NCBI RefSeq assembly: GCF_013184525.1
Contig: NZ_JAAOIZ010000005.1
Coordinates: 372,001-436,000, forward strand
Length of the DNA stretch: 64,000 bases
Source: Chryseobacterium sp. LAM-KRS1
GTDB lineage: Bacteria > Bacteroidota > Bacteroidia > Flavobacteriales > Weeksellaceae
Reading direction: 5' to 3'
Position numbers and translations under genes: made by a program
Part shown: in pieces, positions 25,970-35,710 of the stretch
How positions within the stretch are numbered: the first letter of the stretch is position 1
How the letters are laid out: every line of letters starts with the position of its first letter
The notes under the pieces: model-generated
The model's input: only the letters and a program-made list of their open reading frames with translations
Told to the model about the DNA's origin: nothing
Database searches by the model: none

Positions 25970-27760
25970 ATGAGTGATACACTTAATAAAACACGAAAAG
26001 GCGGTGAGTTTTTAATTAAAGAAATTCCTGCTAATGAGATCTTCTCTATTGAAGAACTTAATGAGGAACAAAAAATGCTTCGTGATTCTGCGAAAGAATT
26101 TATTGACAGAGAAGTAGTTCCGCAAAAGGAACGTTTCGAAAAGAAAGATTATGCATTCACGGAAGAGACAATGCGTAAGCTTGGTGAAATGGGTATGCTT
26201 GGAATTGCTGTTCCTGAAGAATATGGAGGACTGGGAATGGGCTTTGTAACGACCATGCTTGCCTGCGATTATATTTCGGGAGTTACCGGTTCATTAGCTA
26301 CGGCATACGGAGCGCACACCGGAATCGGAACATTACCAATTGTTCTTTACGGTACAGAAGAGCAAAAGAAAAAATACCTTCCGGATCTGGCTACAGGAAC
26401 TAAGTTTGGAGCCTATTGTTTAACAGAGCCGGATGCAGGTTCTGATGCCAACTCAGGAAAAACAAGAGCTAAATTATCTGAAGATGGTAAACATTATATC
26501 ATCAACGGACAAAAGATGTGGATTTCCAATGCTGGATTTGCCGATACTTTCACTCTGTTTGCAAAGATCGATGATGATAAAAATATTACAGGCTTTGTAA
26601 TCAACCGTTCTGAACTTGAAAACCCTGAAAGTTTAACTTTCGGAGAAGAGGAACATAAATTAGGGATCCGTGCATCCTCTACCCGTCAGGTTTTCTTTAA
26701 CGATATGAAAATCCCTGTTGAAAACCTTTTGGGTGAAAGAAACAACGGATTTAAAATTGCTTTGAACGCATTGAACGTTGGTCGTATCAAATTAGCTGCA
26801 GCTTGTCTTGATGCCCAGAGAAGAATTACCAACCACTCTATCCAGTATGCTAACGAAAGAAAACAGTTTGGCGTTTCTATTTCAACTTTCGGAGCGATCA
26901 GAAAGAAGCTTGCTGAGATGGCAACAGGAATATTTGTAAGTGAGGCAGGTTCGTACAGAGCGGCTAAAGATATTCAGGATAAGATTGACGAACTGGTAGC
27001 AGGAGGATTAGATCATCAGGCTGCAGAATTAAAGGGTGTTGAAGAATTTGCTGTAGAGTGTTCAATTCTTAAAGTTTTCGTATCTGACCTGGCGCAACAT
27101 ACAGCTGACGAAGGAATTCAGGTATACGGAGGTATGGGATTCTCGGAGGAAACTCCTATGGAGGCAGCTTGGAGAGATTCAAGGATTTCAAGAATCTATG
27201 AAGGTACTAATGAGATCAACAGATTACTTGCAGTAGGAATGCTGATCAAGAGAGCGATGAAGGGTGAATTAGACCTGTTGTCTCCTGCTATGGCAATCAG
27301 TAAAGAATTAATGGGTATCCCTTCATTTGAGGTGCCGGATTATTCTGCCTTTATGAGTGAGGAGAAAGCGATTATAGCAAACCTTAAAAAAGTATTCCTA
27401 ATGGTTTCCGGAGCTGCTCTTCAAAAATATATGATGGATATTGAAAAGCAGCAACACTTATTGCTAAATGCTTCAGAAATCCTTAATCAGATCTACATGG
27501 CAGAATCTGCAATCTTAAGAGCTGAAAAGCACTTTACTCCTGATTCTGTAGAAGCAGCTATGGCTCAGCTTAACCTTTACAAAGCAGTTGAGAAAATCAT
27601 CGTTGCTGCTAAAGAAGGAATTGTTTCTTTTGCTGAGGGAGATGAGCAAAGAATGATGCTTTCCGGATTAAGAAGATTTACAAAATATACTAATCATCCT
27701 AATATAGTTGCTCTTACTGAAAAAGTTGCAGCACACTATATTGAAAAAGGACATTATTAG
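25970..27760 (+). CDS. Acyl-CoA dehydrogenase
   Basis: A 596-aa FAD-dependent acyl-CoA dehydrogenase, the first step of beta-oxidation. Family motifs: GAYCLTEPDAGSDANS, WISNAGFADTFTLFA, and Glu411 in ISRIYEGTNEIN, the position of the catalytic base. A C-terminal extension of about 180 residues beyond the classic ~380-aa core gives the VLCAD-like architecture (four-helix C-terminal region) used by many Bacteroidota. It is the last gene of the fad operon and is followed by a strong terminator. Confidence 0.94.
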   Translation: MSDTLNKTRKGGEFLIKEIPANEIFSIEELNEEQKMLRDSAKEFIDREVVPQKERFEKKDYAFTEETMRKLGEMGMLGIAVPEEYGGLGMGFVTTMLACDYISGVTGSLATAYGAHTGIGTLPIVLYGTEEQKKKYLPDLATGTKFGAYCLTEPDAGSDANSGKTRAKLSEDGKHYIINGQKMWISNAGFADTFTLFAKIDDDKNITGFVINRSELENPESLTFGEEEHKLGIRASSTRQVFFNDMKIPVENLLGERNNGFKIALNALNVGRIKLAAACLDAQRRITNHSIQYANERKQFGVSISTFGAIRKKLAEMATGIFVSEAGSYRAAKDIQDKIDELVAGGLDHQAAELKGVEEFAVECSILKVFVSDLAQHTADEGIQVYGGMGFSEETPMEAAWRDSRISRIYEGTNEINRLLAVGMLIKRAMKGELDLLSPAMAISKELMGIPSFEVPDYSAFMSEEKAIIANLKKVFLMVSGAALQKYMMDIEKQQHLLLNASEILNQIYMAESAILRAEKHFTPDSVEAAMAQLNLYKAVEKIIVAAKEGIVSFAEGDEQRMMLSGLRRFTKYTNHPNIVALTEKVAAHYIEKGHY

Positions 27761-27786
27761 TCTTTTCTAAAATAAATTTGATGTTA

Positions 27787-27810
27787 AAGCACTTCATCTT
27801 TGAAGTGCTT
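27787..27810 (+). terminator. Terminator of the fad operon
   Basis: Stem AAGCACTTCA/TGAAGTGCTT with a short TCTT loop, followed by TTTTGTTTT. Confidence 0.85.
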
Positions 27811-27873
27811 TTTTGTTTTATAAATTTTTGTTACATTTAAATAACCGAAACATCATCATAAAACAAATAAATT

Positions 27874-28209
27874 ATGGGAAAATTTATTATTTCTAAAAGA
27901 ACAAACGGGGATTATCAATTCAACCTGAAAGCAGGAAACGGCCAGGTAATCTTAACAAGCCAGGGATACAGCTCCAAATCAGGATGTGAAAACGGCATAG
28001 AATCCGTGAGAATCAATTCTAGAGACGACTCTAAATTTGAAAGAAAAACTTCTTCTAATGAAAAGTCTTATTTTAATCTAAAAGCAGGGAATGGCCAGAT
28101 TATTGGAACCAGCCAGATGTATGAATCTGAAAATGGTATGGAGAACGGCATAGAATCGGTAAAAAACAACGCTCCCATTGCATCTGTAGAAGACGAAACA
28201 CAGGGATAA
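27874..28209 (+). CDS. YegP/DUF1508-family protein
   Basis: A 111-aa protein built of two tandem DUF1508 repeats. Each contains the pattern YxFNLKAGNGQxIxTSQxYxSxxGxENGIESV, in the first half at about residues 14-47 and in the second at about 64-98. The first-repeat Phe is replaced by matching residues in the second, so both units are intact. Members of this family (E. coli YegP) are small beta-rich proteins of unknown function. The gene is flanked by the fad terminator upstream and its own terminator downstream, so it is monocistronic. Confidence 0.9.
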   Translation: MGKFIISKRTNGDYQFNLKAGNGQVILTSQGYSSKSGCENGIESVRINSRDDSKFERKTSSNEKSYFNLKAGNGQIIGTSQMYESENGMENGIESVKNNAPIASVEDETQG

Positions 28210-28231
28210 AATATTTTAAAATAATTAAAAG

Positions 28232-28257
28232 AAATGTCTTATTTATTTAAGGCATTT
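28232..28257 (+). terminator. Terminator after the YegP-like gene
   Basis: A 10-bp stem (AAATGTCTTA / TAAGGCATTT, one G-T pair) with a TTTATT loop, followed by TCTATTTTT. Confidence 0.6.
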
Positions 28258-28288
28258 TCTATTTTTGCACAGAATCTTTTCAAAAAAA

Positions 28289-28735
28289 ATGACTAAAGAA
28301 GAACTTTTACACAGAGCCATAAAGATTGCTGATAAAGCGCATAAAGGGCAGACCGATAAATACCATGCACCCTATATTGCCCATGTAATGCGTGTTATGG
28401 AGTACGGAAAAACAATGGATGAAAAAATCGTAGGGGTATTGCATGATGTCGTAGAAGATCATCCTTCTGAGTTTAGTCTTGATTTTTTACGAAATGAGGG
28501 CTTTCCGGAATATATCCTGTTTGCCATTAGTTGCCTTACCAAGTTCGATCCTGAAGAGGACTATGACGATTTCATAAAACGAACTGAAAGATCTCCCCTT
28601 GCTGTAGCTGTCAAATTAAACGATCTGCGGGATAATATGGATTTACGAAGAGTAAACAGGGAACTTACTCCTAAAGACATCAAAAGATTTAATAAATACC
28701 TTAAGGCATATCATTATCTGATCGAAAAATATTAA
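28289..28735 (+). CDS. HD-domain phosphohydrolase (RelA/SpoT HD-like)
   Basis: A 148-aa stand-alone HD domain resembling the (p)ppGpp hydrolase part of SpoT and MESH1. Candidate metal ligands are His32 in YIAHVMRV, the HD pair His52-Asp53 in GVLHDVVEDH, and an Asp in VKLNDLRDNM. The phrase HKGQTDKYHAPYIAHV is close to the SpoT consensus. The likely activity is hydrolysis of a phosphorylated nucleotide; whether it is (p)ppGpp is unproven. I start at MTKEELL. The eight codons upstream lie in the leader region. Confidence 0.8.
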   Translation: MTKEELLHRAIKIADKAHKGQTDKYHAPYIAHVMRVMEYGKTMDEKIVGVLHDVVEDHPSEFSLDFLRNEGFPEYILFAISCLTKFDPEEDYDDFIKRTERSPLAVAVKLNDLRDNMDLRRVNRELTPKDIKRFNKYLKAYHYLIEKY

Positions 28736-29448
28736 TCCGCTCCCGGGAATTCATAAGTTTTCGTATGGTGATCGGTGCCATCGATATTAATGTTCAGGGC
28801 TAAGTAAATAAAATGAAGATTTTTGTTTCCGGTTGCATCGAATTCTCTTTGCCAGAGGTAACCACATAAAACACCGAAATATTCGTCAATCTGATAACCG
28901 AATCCACCGTAAACCCTGTTTCGGGCAAATGTAGGTTTCATAGGACTTACAAAAAATACTTCGTCATAAGCATTGGCAAAAACAGTTCCTTTTTCGATTG
29001 TTTTCGCATTTAGAGGTACGCTTACATTCAAACGGTAACGATAACGCATCCTTTGAGATGTTTTATCTGTTTTAGGCTCGTAAAACCAGCTCTTTTCCGC
29101 GCGGAGACGATTCTCAAATTTTACAATCCCTTTCTTAACGTCGATAACGTCCTGGAGCCATACCCTGAATTCCTCTCTGCTTAAGCTCTGGGATTTATAG
29201 TTCACATATCTTCCAAGACCTATAAACGGTTTGTGGTTTTTTGTGAGATTATATCCCAGCCCTCCTTTTATTTCGTAATAATCGGGATAAGTATAATCTT
29301 CATTTCCTCGAAGCTGACCTTCTGCATACAGGAAAAATTTTGGATGAAATTTATAGGTGAGGGTTACAGCATTAAAGCTTGAAATATGCTCTTGTGCCTT
29401 TATAAATGCCATGCTACATAGCAAACTTAAACCTAAGAAAAGTTTCAT
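28732..29448 (-). CDS. DUF2490 outer-membrane-like protein
   Basis: A 238-aa exported protein (signal peptide MKLFLGLSLLCSMAFIKAQ) with alternating aromatic beta strands such as FFLYAEGQLRGNEDYTYPDYYEIKGGLGYNL, typical of DUF2490 (PF10677), a predicted small outer-membrane beta barrel. I take the second Met as start because it begins the signal peptide; the first lies six codons upstream. The 3' end overlaps the convergent HD gene by 4 bp. It lies downstream of a TonB-dependent receptor gene, 53 bp away on the same strand. The substrate and role are unknown. Confidence 0.75.
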   Translation of the reverse strand: MKLFLGLSLLCSMAFIKAQEHISSFNAVTLTYKFHPKFFLYAEGQLRGNEDYTYPDYYEIKGGLGYNLTKNHKPFIGLGRYVNYKSQSLSREEFRVWLQDVIDVKKGIVKFENRLRAEKSWFYEPKTDKTSQRMRYRYRLNVSVPLNAKTIEKGTVFANAYDEVFFVSPMKPTFARNRVYGGFGYQIDEYFGVLCGYLWQREFDATGNKNLHFIYLALNINIDGTDHHTKTYEFPGAD

Positions 29449-29501
29449 CTGAAAAAATTTTTGCAAAAATAAAATTAATTAACCACTCGTTAATATTAAC
29501 T

Positions 29502-31310
29502 TTACTTAATATTAATATTGTAGGTAAATCCTATATGAAACCATCTGTTAGGCATCTGAACACCAAAGGTTTCGGTATATTTCGTATTCGTAACATTATT
29601 AATCAGAACATAGACTGAGAAATCCTTTTTAACGAAACTAATTTTTTCGTCCAATAAATTATAGCTGCCAAGATTCACTCTGTCATTATAACGGTATACT
29701 AATTCATTAGTGAAATGTTGCAGGAAACTTGTCTCAAGTTTGGCAACCAACTGATGTTTCAGATTATCGAGAACATATCTTGAAACAAAATCATTAGACT
29801 GTTTAAATTCGGTATCCAGGTACGTATACCCCAAAGAATATTTTACCCAAGGGAATAATCTGTGATTAAATTCTATCTCAACCCCTTTCGTATCAATTTC
29901 TCCTACATTTTGAGCATACCATACAGGGTCCTCCAAGGATTTCTTTACCCAATCAATAGAATTCTTTGAACTGCGCATAAAACCACTGATTTTCGCCAGT
30001 AATATTTTATTCTGATATTGGTATCCCATTTCTGATGAAACTGCATTCTCAGGCAAAAGACCAGGGTTTCCCTGCTCTGTTTTACTTATATAATACAGAT
30101 CTGTAAATGTTGGCACCCTGTGCACTCTTGCTACATTAGCATAGACCTTGTTATTGGAATCAAAATTATAACCTACATCCAGACCGGGATAGAAGAAATT
30201 TCCTTCCTTAGAGTAATTAGCCCACGAAATTCCGGGACTGATATTTAGTTTTTTGTCCAGCAATGAAAAGTGATGTTCAAAGAGTACCTGGGTGACAAAA
30301 CGGTTTCTGTCTCCAAGGTTATTACTCACCATAAACTCTTTTCTCAGTTCGACACCAACCCCTGTCGTTCCTAATCCCCATGTATAACTTGAATTAACTT
30401 CTCCTCCAACATTATTTCCGATATGCATGTTCCTGTACAGAGCGGGATTTTGCCTGTTATATAAATACATATCCTGTCCCCTTCTCCAATATACATTAGA
30501 ATTAAGTTTCAGTTTCCCAAAAGTTTGCTGGTGGGCTAAACTGATAATGGAAGCCTGCATCTCCTCATACTGCTCTGTAGCCTTCGGTGATGAATAAAAT
30601 CCATTGGCTCCGAATTTCTTTTCTGAAAAACCTGCCTGAAGCCTTATATCTCCATTTCTAATCCCTAATTTGCTCTGGTAAAACACATTCCGTATTTCAT
30701 AATCCGTATTATGCATATACCCCTGGGAAGTGGATGAATTAGCTTGCAGGGAGTTGGAAAACTTTTCATTTCCCAATTGGGCATTCAACCCGAAACCATA
30801 GGTCTCATAATCTCCGCCTTCCGCACTTATTTTTACCTTTTTACCTAAAATTGTTTTGGTGATGATATTGATGACACCCGCATAGGCATTTTGGCCAAAT
30901 CTACGTGCTGCGGGACCTTTAATAATTTCTATGCGCTCAACATCTTCAAGATCCACCGGAATATTTAAAGAATTGTGCCCCGTTTGTGAATCATTCATCC
31001 GAATCCCGTTTAATAGTATAAGGATCTGTTCAAATGAGCTTCCACGAAATCCTACATCACTCTGTACACCATTGGCACCTCTTCTCCTGATATCCATTCC
31101 AGGAACCATCTGGAGAATTTCATCAATACTTTTGGCCGCAGCATTTGCGATCTCTTCTCTTGAAATTATGGTGATATTCTGATTGGCACTCTTATAGGGA
31201 GTAGCTATAAATTTTCCCTGAACTTCTATCGTTTCAATATCTGATGCTCTTTCCTGTGCTTGTCCCATTACAATAGCTCCCAGAAAAAAAACGGCTCCCA
31301 GCTTTTTCAT
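29502..31310 (-). CDS. TonB-dependent outer-membrane receptor
   Basis: A 602-aa TonB-dependent receptor. After a signal peptide (IVMGQAQ) comes the plug domain (ITIISREEIANAAAKSIDEILQMVPGMDIRRRG; RGSSFEQILILLNGIRMNDSQTGHNSLNIPVDLEDVERIEIIKGP; FGQNAYAGVINIITK) and a beta barrel ending in an aromatic C-terminus (WFHIGFTYNINIK). At about 600 aa it is the size of BtuB/CirA-type receptors rather than the ~1000-aa SusC type. It could import cobalamin, a siderophore or heme. I see no cobalamin-riboswitch B12 box upstream. A short ORF and terminator precede it. Confidence 0.93.
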   Translation of the reverse strand: MKKLGAVFFLGAIVMGQAQERASDIETIEVQGKFIATPYKSANQNITIISREEIANAAAKSIDEILQMVPGMDIRRRGANGVQSDVGFRGSSFEQILILLNGIRMNDSQTGHNSLNIPVDLEDVERIEIIKGPAARRFGQNAYAGVINIITKTILGKKVKISAEGGDYETYGFGLNAQLGNEKFSNSLQANSSTSQGYMHNTDYEIRNVFYQSKLGIRNGDIRLQAGFSEKKFGANGFYSSPKATEQYEEMQASIISLAHQQTFGKLKLNSNVYWRRGQDMYLYNRQNPALYRNMHIGNNVGGEVNSSYTWGLGTTGVGVELRKEFMVSNNLGDRNRFVTQVLFEHHFSLLDKKLNISPGISWANYSKEGNFFYPGLDVGYNFDSNNKVYANVARVHRVPTFTDLYYISKTEQGNPGLLPENAVSSEMGYQYQNKILLAKISGFMRSSKNSIDWVKKSLEDPVWYAQNVGEIDTKGVEIEFNHRLFPWVKYSLGYTYLDTEFKQSNDFVSRYVLDNLKHQLVAKLETSFLQHFTNELVYRYNDRVNLGSYNLLDEKISFVKKDFSVYVLINNVTNTKYTETFGVQMPNRWFHIGFTYNINIK

Positions 31311-31413
31311 TATATCCTTAATTTAAGATTTTTTTAAGATTTCCAAAATTAGACGACTTAAACAACACTTACAAATGATTATTATCATAAACTTTAATTG
31401 ATATAAATAAAAA

Positions 31414-31435
31414 AAGATGCAGTGGACTGCATCTT
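31414..31435 (-). terminator. Leader terminator upstream of the TonB receptor
   Basis: A perfect 10-bp inverted repeat (AAGATGCAGT / ACTGCATCTT) with a 2-nt centre. On the minus strand it is followed by TTTTTATTTAT. It lies between a 16-codon ORF and the receptor gene, so it terminates a short leader transcript. Confidence 0.75.
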
Positions 31436-31449
31436 GTGTGGGGAAGTAA

Positions 31450-31500
31450 TTACCTTTTTCTCATTAAATGTGTAACAAGGTCTCTGAATAACTTTACCAT
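31450..31500 (-). CDS. Short leader ORF, 16 aa
   Basis: Encodes MVKLFRDLVTHLMRKR. It starts with ATG about 20 nt after a good promoter and stops 15 nt before an intrinsic terminator, on the strand and upstream of the TonB receptor gene. The peptide is basic and amphipathic with an Arg/Lys tail. It may be a leader peptide of an attenuator or an independent micropeptide. I do not recognise a family. The codon choice alone cannot prove translation. Confidence 0.45.
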   Translation of the reverse strand: MVKLFRDLVTHLMRKR

Positions 31501-31522
31501 TATTATATACATTTATACGCTG

Positions 31523-31553
31523 CAATGTTAAATAAATTTAAAATACGAAGCAA
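31523..31553 (-). promoter_or_regulatory. Promoter of the 16-codon ORF
   Basis: On the minus strand TTG (31553-31551), a 20-nt spacer and TAACATTG (31530-31523) match the Bacteroidota consensus in all but one position. Confidence 0.5.
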
Positions 31554-31915
31554 TACTGCAACTTAAAAAAACATAAAAATTCATAAAATTTCTTTAACAT
31601 GCTAAATAATATATTGCATCTTTCCTTCTTTGTTTAATAATTAATACTGATGAACAGATTCATTGCTATCATTTCATAATTTATTGTTTAATACACTACA
31701 GTAATAATATTTTATTATTGAAATAATCAATTGGTCTGTTTAAAGTATTTACATAAGTGTTTTTTTATCAAAAAAGTACCAAAGCAATGACCGGTCAATG
31801 TTTTTATTTTGTAAATATTAACAGTCTGTTTAATAGATTTTTTGAATAGTAAAAGCGATAATTAGACGAAGAAAATCCGTTAAAAATTCGTATTTTTGTT
31901 GGTCTTAATTTTACT
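31554..31915. other. AT-rich intergenic region before uvrA
   Basis: Divergent region between the TonB leader and uvrA. It holds a -7-like TATTTTTG at 31891-31898 ahead of uvrA, without a clear TTG partner. No further ORF or structured RNA was recognised. Confidence 0.45.
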
Positions 31916-34708
31916 ATGGCATCAATTACAGAAATAGATATAAAAAAGCAGGTATTTGTTAAAAATGCACATCTTAACAACCTGAAGCACATCGATGTAT
32001 TAATCCCGAAAAATAAACTGATCGTTATCACAGGAGTGTCCGGAAGCGGAAAATCATCACTCGCTTTTGACACAATTTATGCGGAGGGACAAAGGAGATA
32101 TGTTGAAAGCTTAAGTTCGTATGCACGACAGTTTTTAGGGAAACTGGAAAAACCAAAAGTGGATGATATTAAAGGACTCGCTCCTTCAATTGCTATCCAG
32201 CAAAAAGTTATTTCTTCCAACCCCCGTTCAACAGTCGGAACTTCCACAGAAATTTATGATTACCTTAAACTTTTATTTGCCAGAATCGGGAAAACATTTT
32301 CCCCGGTTTCAGGACAGGAGGTAAAAAAAGATTCGGTGACAGATGTCGTGGATTTTATTAAATCTTCAAAGAAGGATTCTTCTTTTCTTTTAACGGCTCC
32401 ACTGGAATATGATATTGACAATTTTGCAGAGAACTTAAATGTCCTCAAGCTAGCCGGTTTTACGAGATTGGAGATTAATGATAACGTTGCAGGAATTGAA
32501 GATCTGGAAAGCTTTGGATTTACTCCTGAAAAAGGAATGATCATTAATCTGGTGATCGACCGTTTTGCTTATGAAGAAGATGAGAGTTTTCTTCAAAGAT
32601 TGGCAGACTCTATTCAGATGGCTTTCTACGAAGGTAGAGGGTATTGCTCGCTTAAAAATATTGAAACAGGAAAAGTTAGAGAGTTTTCCAATAAATTTGA
32701 GATGGACGGGATAGAATTCCTGGAGCCCAATGTCCATTTTTTTAGTTTTAATAATCCTTATGGTGCTTGCCCTACCTGTGAAGGTTATGGAAAAGTAATA
32801 GGAATCGATGAAGACCTTGTAATTCCTAACAAGACCCTTTCCGTTTATGAAGATGCTGTTGTGGCATGGAGAGGAGAAACGATGAGTGAATGGAAAAAAG
32901 CATTCATCAAAAAAGCGGGGGACTTTCCTATCCATAAGCCTTATCATCAGCTTACGAAGGAGCAAAAAAATTATTTATGGAAAGGAGATGGTAGCAGCAG
33001 TTTTCCATCGATCAATAATTTCTTCAAAATGCTTGAAGAAAATTTATACAAGATCCAATACCGTGTCATGCTTTCCCGTTATCGGGGTAAAACACTTTGT
33101 CCAACCTGTGAAGGTTTAAGGCTTCGTGAAGAAACAAGCTGGGTAAAAGTTGACGGGCATAATATCCAGTCTACGATTGAATTACCGCTTGACGAGCTCT
33201 TCCCTTTAATCAATTCTTTACAGCTTTCGGAACATGATCAGGAAGTAGCTAAAAGGCTTCTCTATGAGATCACTACCCGTCTGGAATTCCTATTAAAGGT
33301 GGGATTAGGATATCTTACCCTTAACAGAACATCCAATACGCTGTCTGGAGGAGAAAGCCAGAGGATCAACCTTGCTACCAGTTTGGGAAGTTCATTAGTA
33401 GGTTCCATCTATATTCTGGATGAACCTTCAATCGGGTTACACTCCAGGGATACTGAAAATTTAATCGGAGTTTTAAAAAATCTGCGGGATTTGGGAAATA
33501 CCGTTATCGTTGTTGAACACGATGAAGATGTAATGAGAGCTGCAGACTATATTATTGATATTGGTCCTGAAGCCGGTTACCTGGGCGGTGAACTTGTTTT
33601 TGCCGGGGATTACAAAGAATTAAAAAATGCTGATACCCTTACCTCTCAATATTTAACAGGCAGACTGGAAATTAAAGTTCCCGAGAAAAGAAGGAAAGCT
33701 AAAGAATGGATCCATATTAAAGGAGCCAGACAAAATAATCTCAAAAATATTGATGTAGATGTTCCTTTGGAAAACCTGGTTGTTATTTCAGGAGTTTCCG
33801 GAAGTGGTAAATCTACACTAATGAAAGAAATTCTCACAAACGATATCCAGATACAGTTGGGAATGGGAGGAAAAAAAGGAGATTACGATACAGTGGAATT
33901 TCCTAAAAAACTGATCAAGAATATTGAACTCATCGATCAGAATCCTATCGGGAAATCTTCACGTTCAAACCCTGTTACTTATCTTAAAGCTTACGATGAT
34001 ATCAGAGATCTTTTTGCCAAACAAAAGATGTCTAAGATGATGGGCTATAAACCGAAACATTTCTCATTCAACGTAGATGGTGGAAGATGTGATGAGTGTA
34101 AAGGAGAAGGGGTCATCAATGTCTCTATGCAGTTTATGGCTGATATCGAGCTGGAATGTGAAACCTGTAAAGGAACCCGTTTCAAAAATGAAATTCTGGA
34201 AGTAAAGTTTGATGAGAAGAATATTTCTGATATCCTCCATATGACGGTGGATGAAGCTCTTGAGTTTTTTAAAGAAAATCATGAAGACAAAATTGTTACG
34301 AAATTAAGACCTTTGCAGGAGGTTGGTTTAGGTTATTTACAGCTTGGGCAAAGCTCTTCTACCCTTTCGGGAGGTGAAGCACAGCGTGTAAAACTTGCTT
34401 CTTTCCTGGTAAAAGGAGTAACAACGGATAAGACTTTATTTATCTTTGATGAACCCTCAACCGGACTCCATTTCCATGATATCCAAAAATTACTGAAATC
34501 TCTTCAGGCACTGATTGATCTCGGGCATTCTGTAATTGTTATAGAACATCAACCGGACATCATCAAATCTGCAGATTATATTATTGATATTGGTCCTGAA
34601 GCCGGAAAATATGGTGGTGAAGTAGTTTTTGCCGGGACACCTGAAGAACTGGCAGACAATAAAAAGTCGCATACGGCCAAATATATCAAAGAAAAATTAG
34701 AAAATTAA
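31916..34708 (+). CDS. uvrA: Excinuclease ABC subunit A
   Basis: A 930-aa UvrA, the damage-recognition ATPase of nucleotide excision repair. It has two ABC-type nucleotide-binding domains: Walker A GVSGSGKS at residues 40-47 and again from 626, and signatures LSGGESQR and LSGGEAQR. The zinc-binding cysteine pairs are visible in [10 protein letters not shown]...CPTCEGLRL and CDECKGEGV...CETCKGTR. The length is normal. It is monocistronic with a perfect palindromic terminator directly after the stop. Bacteroidota often carry UvrA paralogues, so this may be one of several copies. Confidence 0.96.
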   Translation: MASITEIDIKKQVFVKNAHLNNLKHIDVLIPKNKLIVITGVSGSGKSSLAFDTIYAEGQRRYVESLSSYARQFLGKLEKPKVDDIKGLAPSIAIQQKVISSNPRSTVGTSTEIYDYLKLLFARIGKTFSPVSGQEVKKDSVTDVVDFIKSSKKDSSFLLTAPLEYDIDNFAENLNVLKLAGFTRLEINDNVAGIEDLESFGFTPEKGMIINLVIDRFAYEEDESFLQRLADSIQMAFYEGRGYCSLKNIETGKVREFSNKFEMDGIEFLEPNVHFFSFNNPYGACPTCEGYGKVIGIDEDLVIPNKTLSVYEDAVVAWRGETMSEWKKAFIKKAGDFPIHKPYHQLTKEQKNYLWKGDGSSSFPSINNFFKMLEENLYKIQYRVMLSRYRGKTLCPTCEGLRLREETSWVKVDGHNIQSTIELPLDELFPLINSLQLSEHDQEVAKRLLYEITTRLEFLLKVGLGYLTLNRTSNTLSGGESQRINLATSLGSSLVGSIYILDEPSIGLHSRDTENLIGVLKNLRDLGNTVIVVEHDEDVMRAADYIIDIGPEAGYLGGELVFAGDYKELKNADTLTSQYLTGRLEIKVPEKRRKAKEWIHIKGARQNNLKNIDVDVPLENLVVISGVSGSGKSTLMKEILTNDIQIQLGMGGKKGDYDTVEFPKKLIKNIELIDQNPIGKSSRSNPVTYLKAYDDIRDLFAKQKMSKMMGYKPKHFSFNVDGGRCDECKGEGVINVSMQFMADIELECETCKGTRFKNEILEVKFDEKNISDILHMTVDEALEFFKENHEDKIVTKLRPLQEVGLGYLQLGQSSSTLSGGEAQRVKLASFLVKGVTTDKTLFIFDEPSTGLHFHDIQKLLKSLQALIDLGHSVIVIEHQPDIIKSADYIIDIGPEAGKYGGEVVFAGTPEELADNKKSHTAKYIKEKLEN

Positions 34709-34712
34709 TATG

Positions 34713-34740
34713 AACAGAGAGTCAAATTTGACTCTCTGTT
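34713..34740 (+). terminator. Terminator of uvrA
   Basis: A perfect 28-bp palindrome with arms AACAGAGAGTCAAA and its complement, followed by a T run. Confidence 0.85.
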
Positions 34741-34762
34741 TTTTTAATCTTATTAAATGATC

Positions 34763-35401
34763 TTAAAGCACATTATACAAAAAGGGGCTTTCCCTGATGT
34801 ATGTTGTATCTTCAATTTGTGAAATCAGAAATTCCGCCAGGTCTGCTGCGCTGATATTTTCACCCTTACAATCTTCCAGACTGGTTTCCACATTGAAATG
34901 TTCATCGGTCTGAATAATTAAAGGAAGTCTTACCAATGTCCAGTCCAGATCTGTTGTCGTAAGTAATTCATATTCTGTCTGCTTGTCTTTTGTTGTTTTC
35001 GGATAGTTTTGATACATCCAGTCTGTTGCCTGTTTCACCTTTATATTTTTTTTATCAAAAGGGGTGTTAACATTCAATCCGGTAGTTACAATATATCTTT
35101 TAAGACCGTGAAAGGTCATCGCCTGTAGAATATTTCCCGTGGCATCACTGAATATAGGATCTTCACCAACCGGCTGCCCTAAAGTACTGATGGCACAGCT
35201 GGAATCTTTAAGTAAAGCATGAACGGACCGATAATTTCTGGCATCCCCTTTCATAATTTCTATCAGAGAATTTTCTGATTTAAAATTCTCGGGATTTCTG
35301 AGCAAAAGTTTAATGGAATAGCCTTTTTCCAAAAGCTGACGAACAAGATATTTTCCGGATTTTCCGGTACCGCCGATCACGGCTATTGTATTTGTTTTCA
35401 T
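34763..35401 (-). CDS. NmrA-like NAD(P)H-binding protein
   Basis: A 212-aa atypical short-chain dehydrogenase. The nucleotide-binding motif is VIGGTGKSGKYLVRQLL at the N-terminus, followed by SIKLLLRNPENF and ALLKDSSCAISTLGQP. The Tyr-x3-Lys catalytic pair of classical SDRs is not conserved, as expected for the NAD(P)-binding/NmrA group (PF13460). Such proteins act as redox sensors or flavin/quinone reductases. A 17-bp palindrome (35436-35452) lies 35 bp upstream and may be an operator. The substrate is unknown. Confidence 0.82.
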   Translation of the reverse strand: MKTNTIAVIGGTGKSGKYLVRQLLEKGYSIKLLLRNPENFKSENSLIEIMKGDARNYRSVHALLKDSSCAISTLGQPVGEDPIFSDATGNILQAMTFHGLKRYIVTTGLNVNTPFDKKNIKVKQATDWMYQNYPKTTKDKQTEYELLTTTDLDWTLVRLPLIIQTDEHFNVETSLEDCKGENISAADLAEFLISQIEDTTYIRESPFLYNVL

Positions 35402-35710
35402 AAGAATCTCTTTAATGTTATAAACTGTACACGCCGGTAATATAATATTACCATTGGTTTTGTTTTTATGTAAATATAAAATGACAAGGAGTCCAGGAGC
35501 CTGAACCCTTATAAAGCCCGGTTATAGAATCTTACCGGTAAATACTGATGATATTTATAAAGAGATTTTAATAGGATAAATTTACTTATTTAATTTAAAA
35601 CAGCAGTATAAAAATTTATAAATATCTAATTAATACGACTTTACAAAACAATTAAAGAATTATATTTGTTAAGAACCATAATACAACTCATACAACCAAA
35701 TTCAAATCAT
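35402..35710. other. Divergent regulatory region
   Basis: Between the NmrA-like gene and the epoxide hydrolase gene. It holds the palindrome GGTAATATAATATTACC at 35436-35452 and a -7 box TATATTTG at 35661-35668 pointing to the epoxide hydrolase gene. Nothing else was recognised. Confidence 0.5.

Noticed and set aside
31311..31915. Cobalamin riboswitch upstream of the TonB receptor
   Set aside because: The receptor has BtuB-like length, but no B12-box consensus or typical riboswitch core could be found; only a short ORF and a simple hairpin are present.
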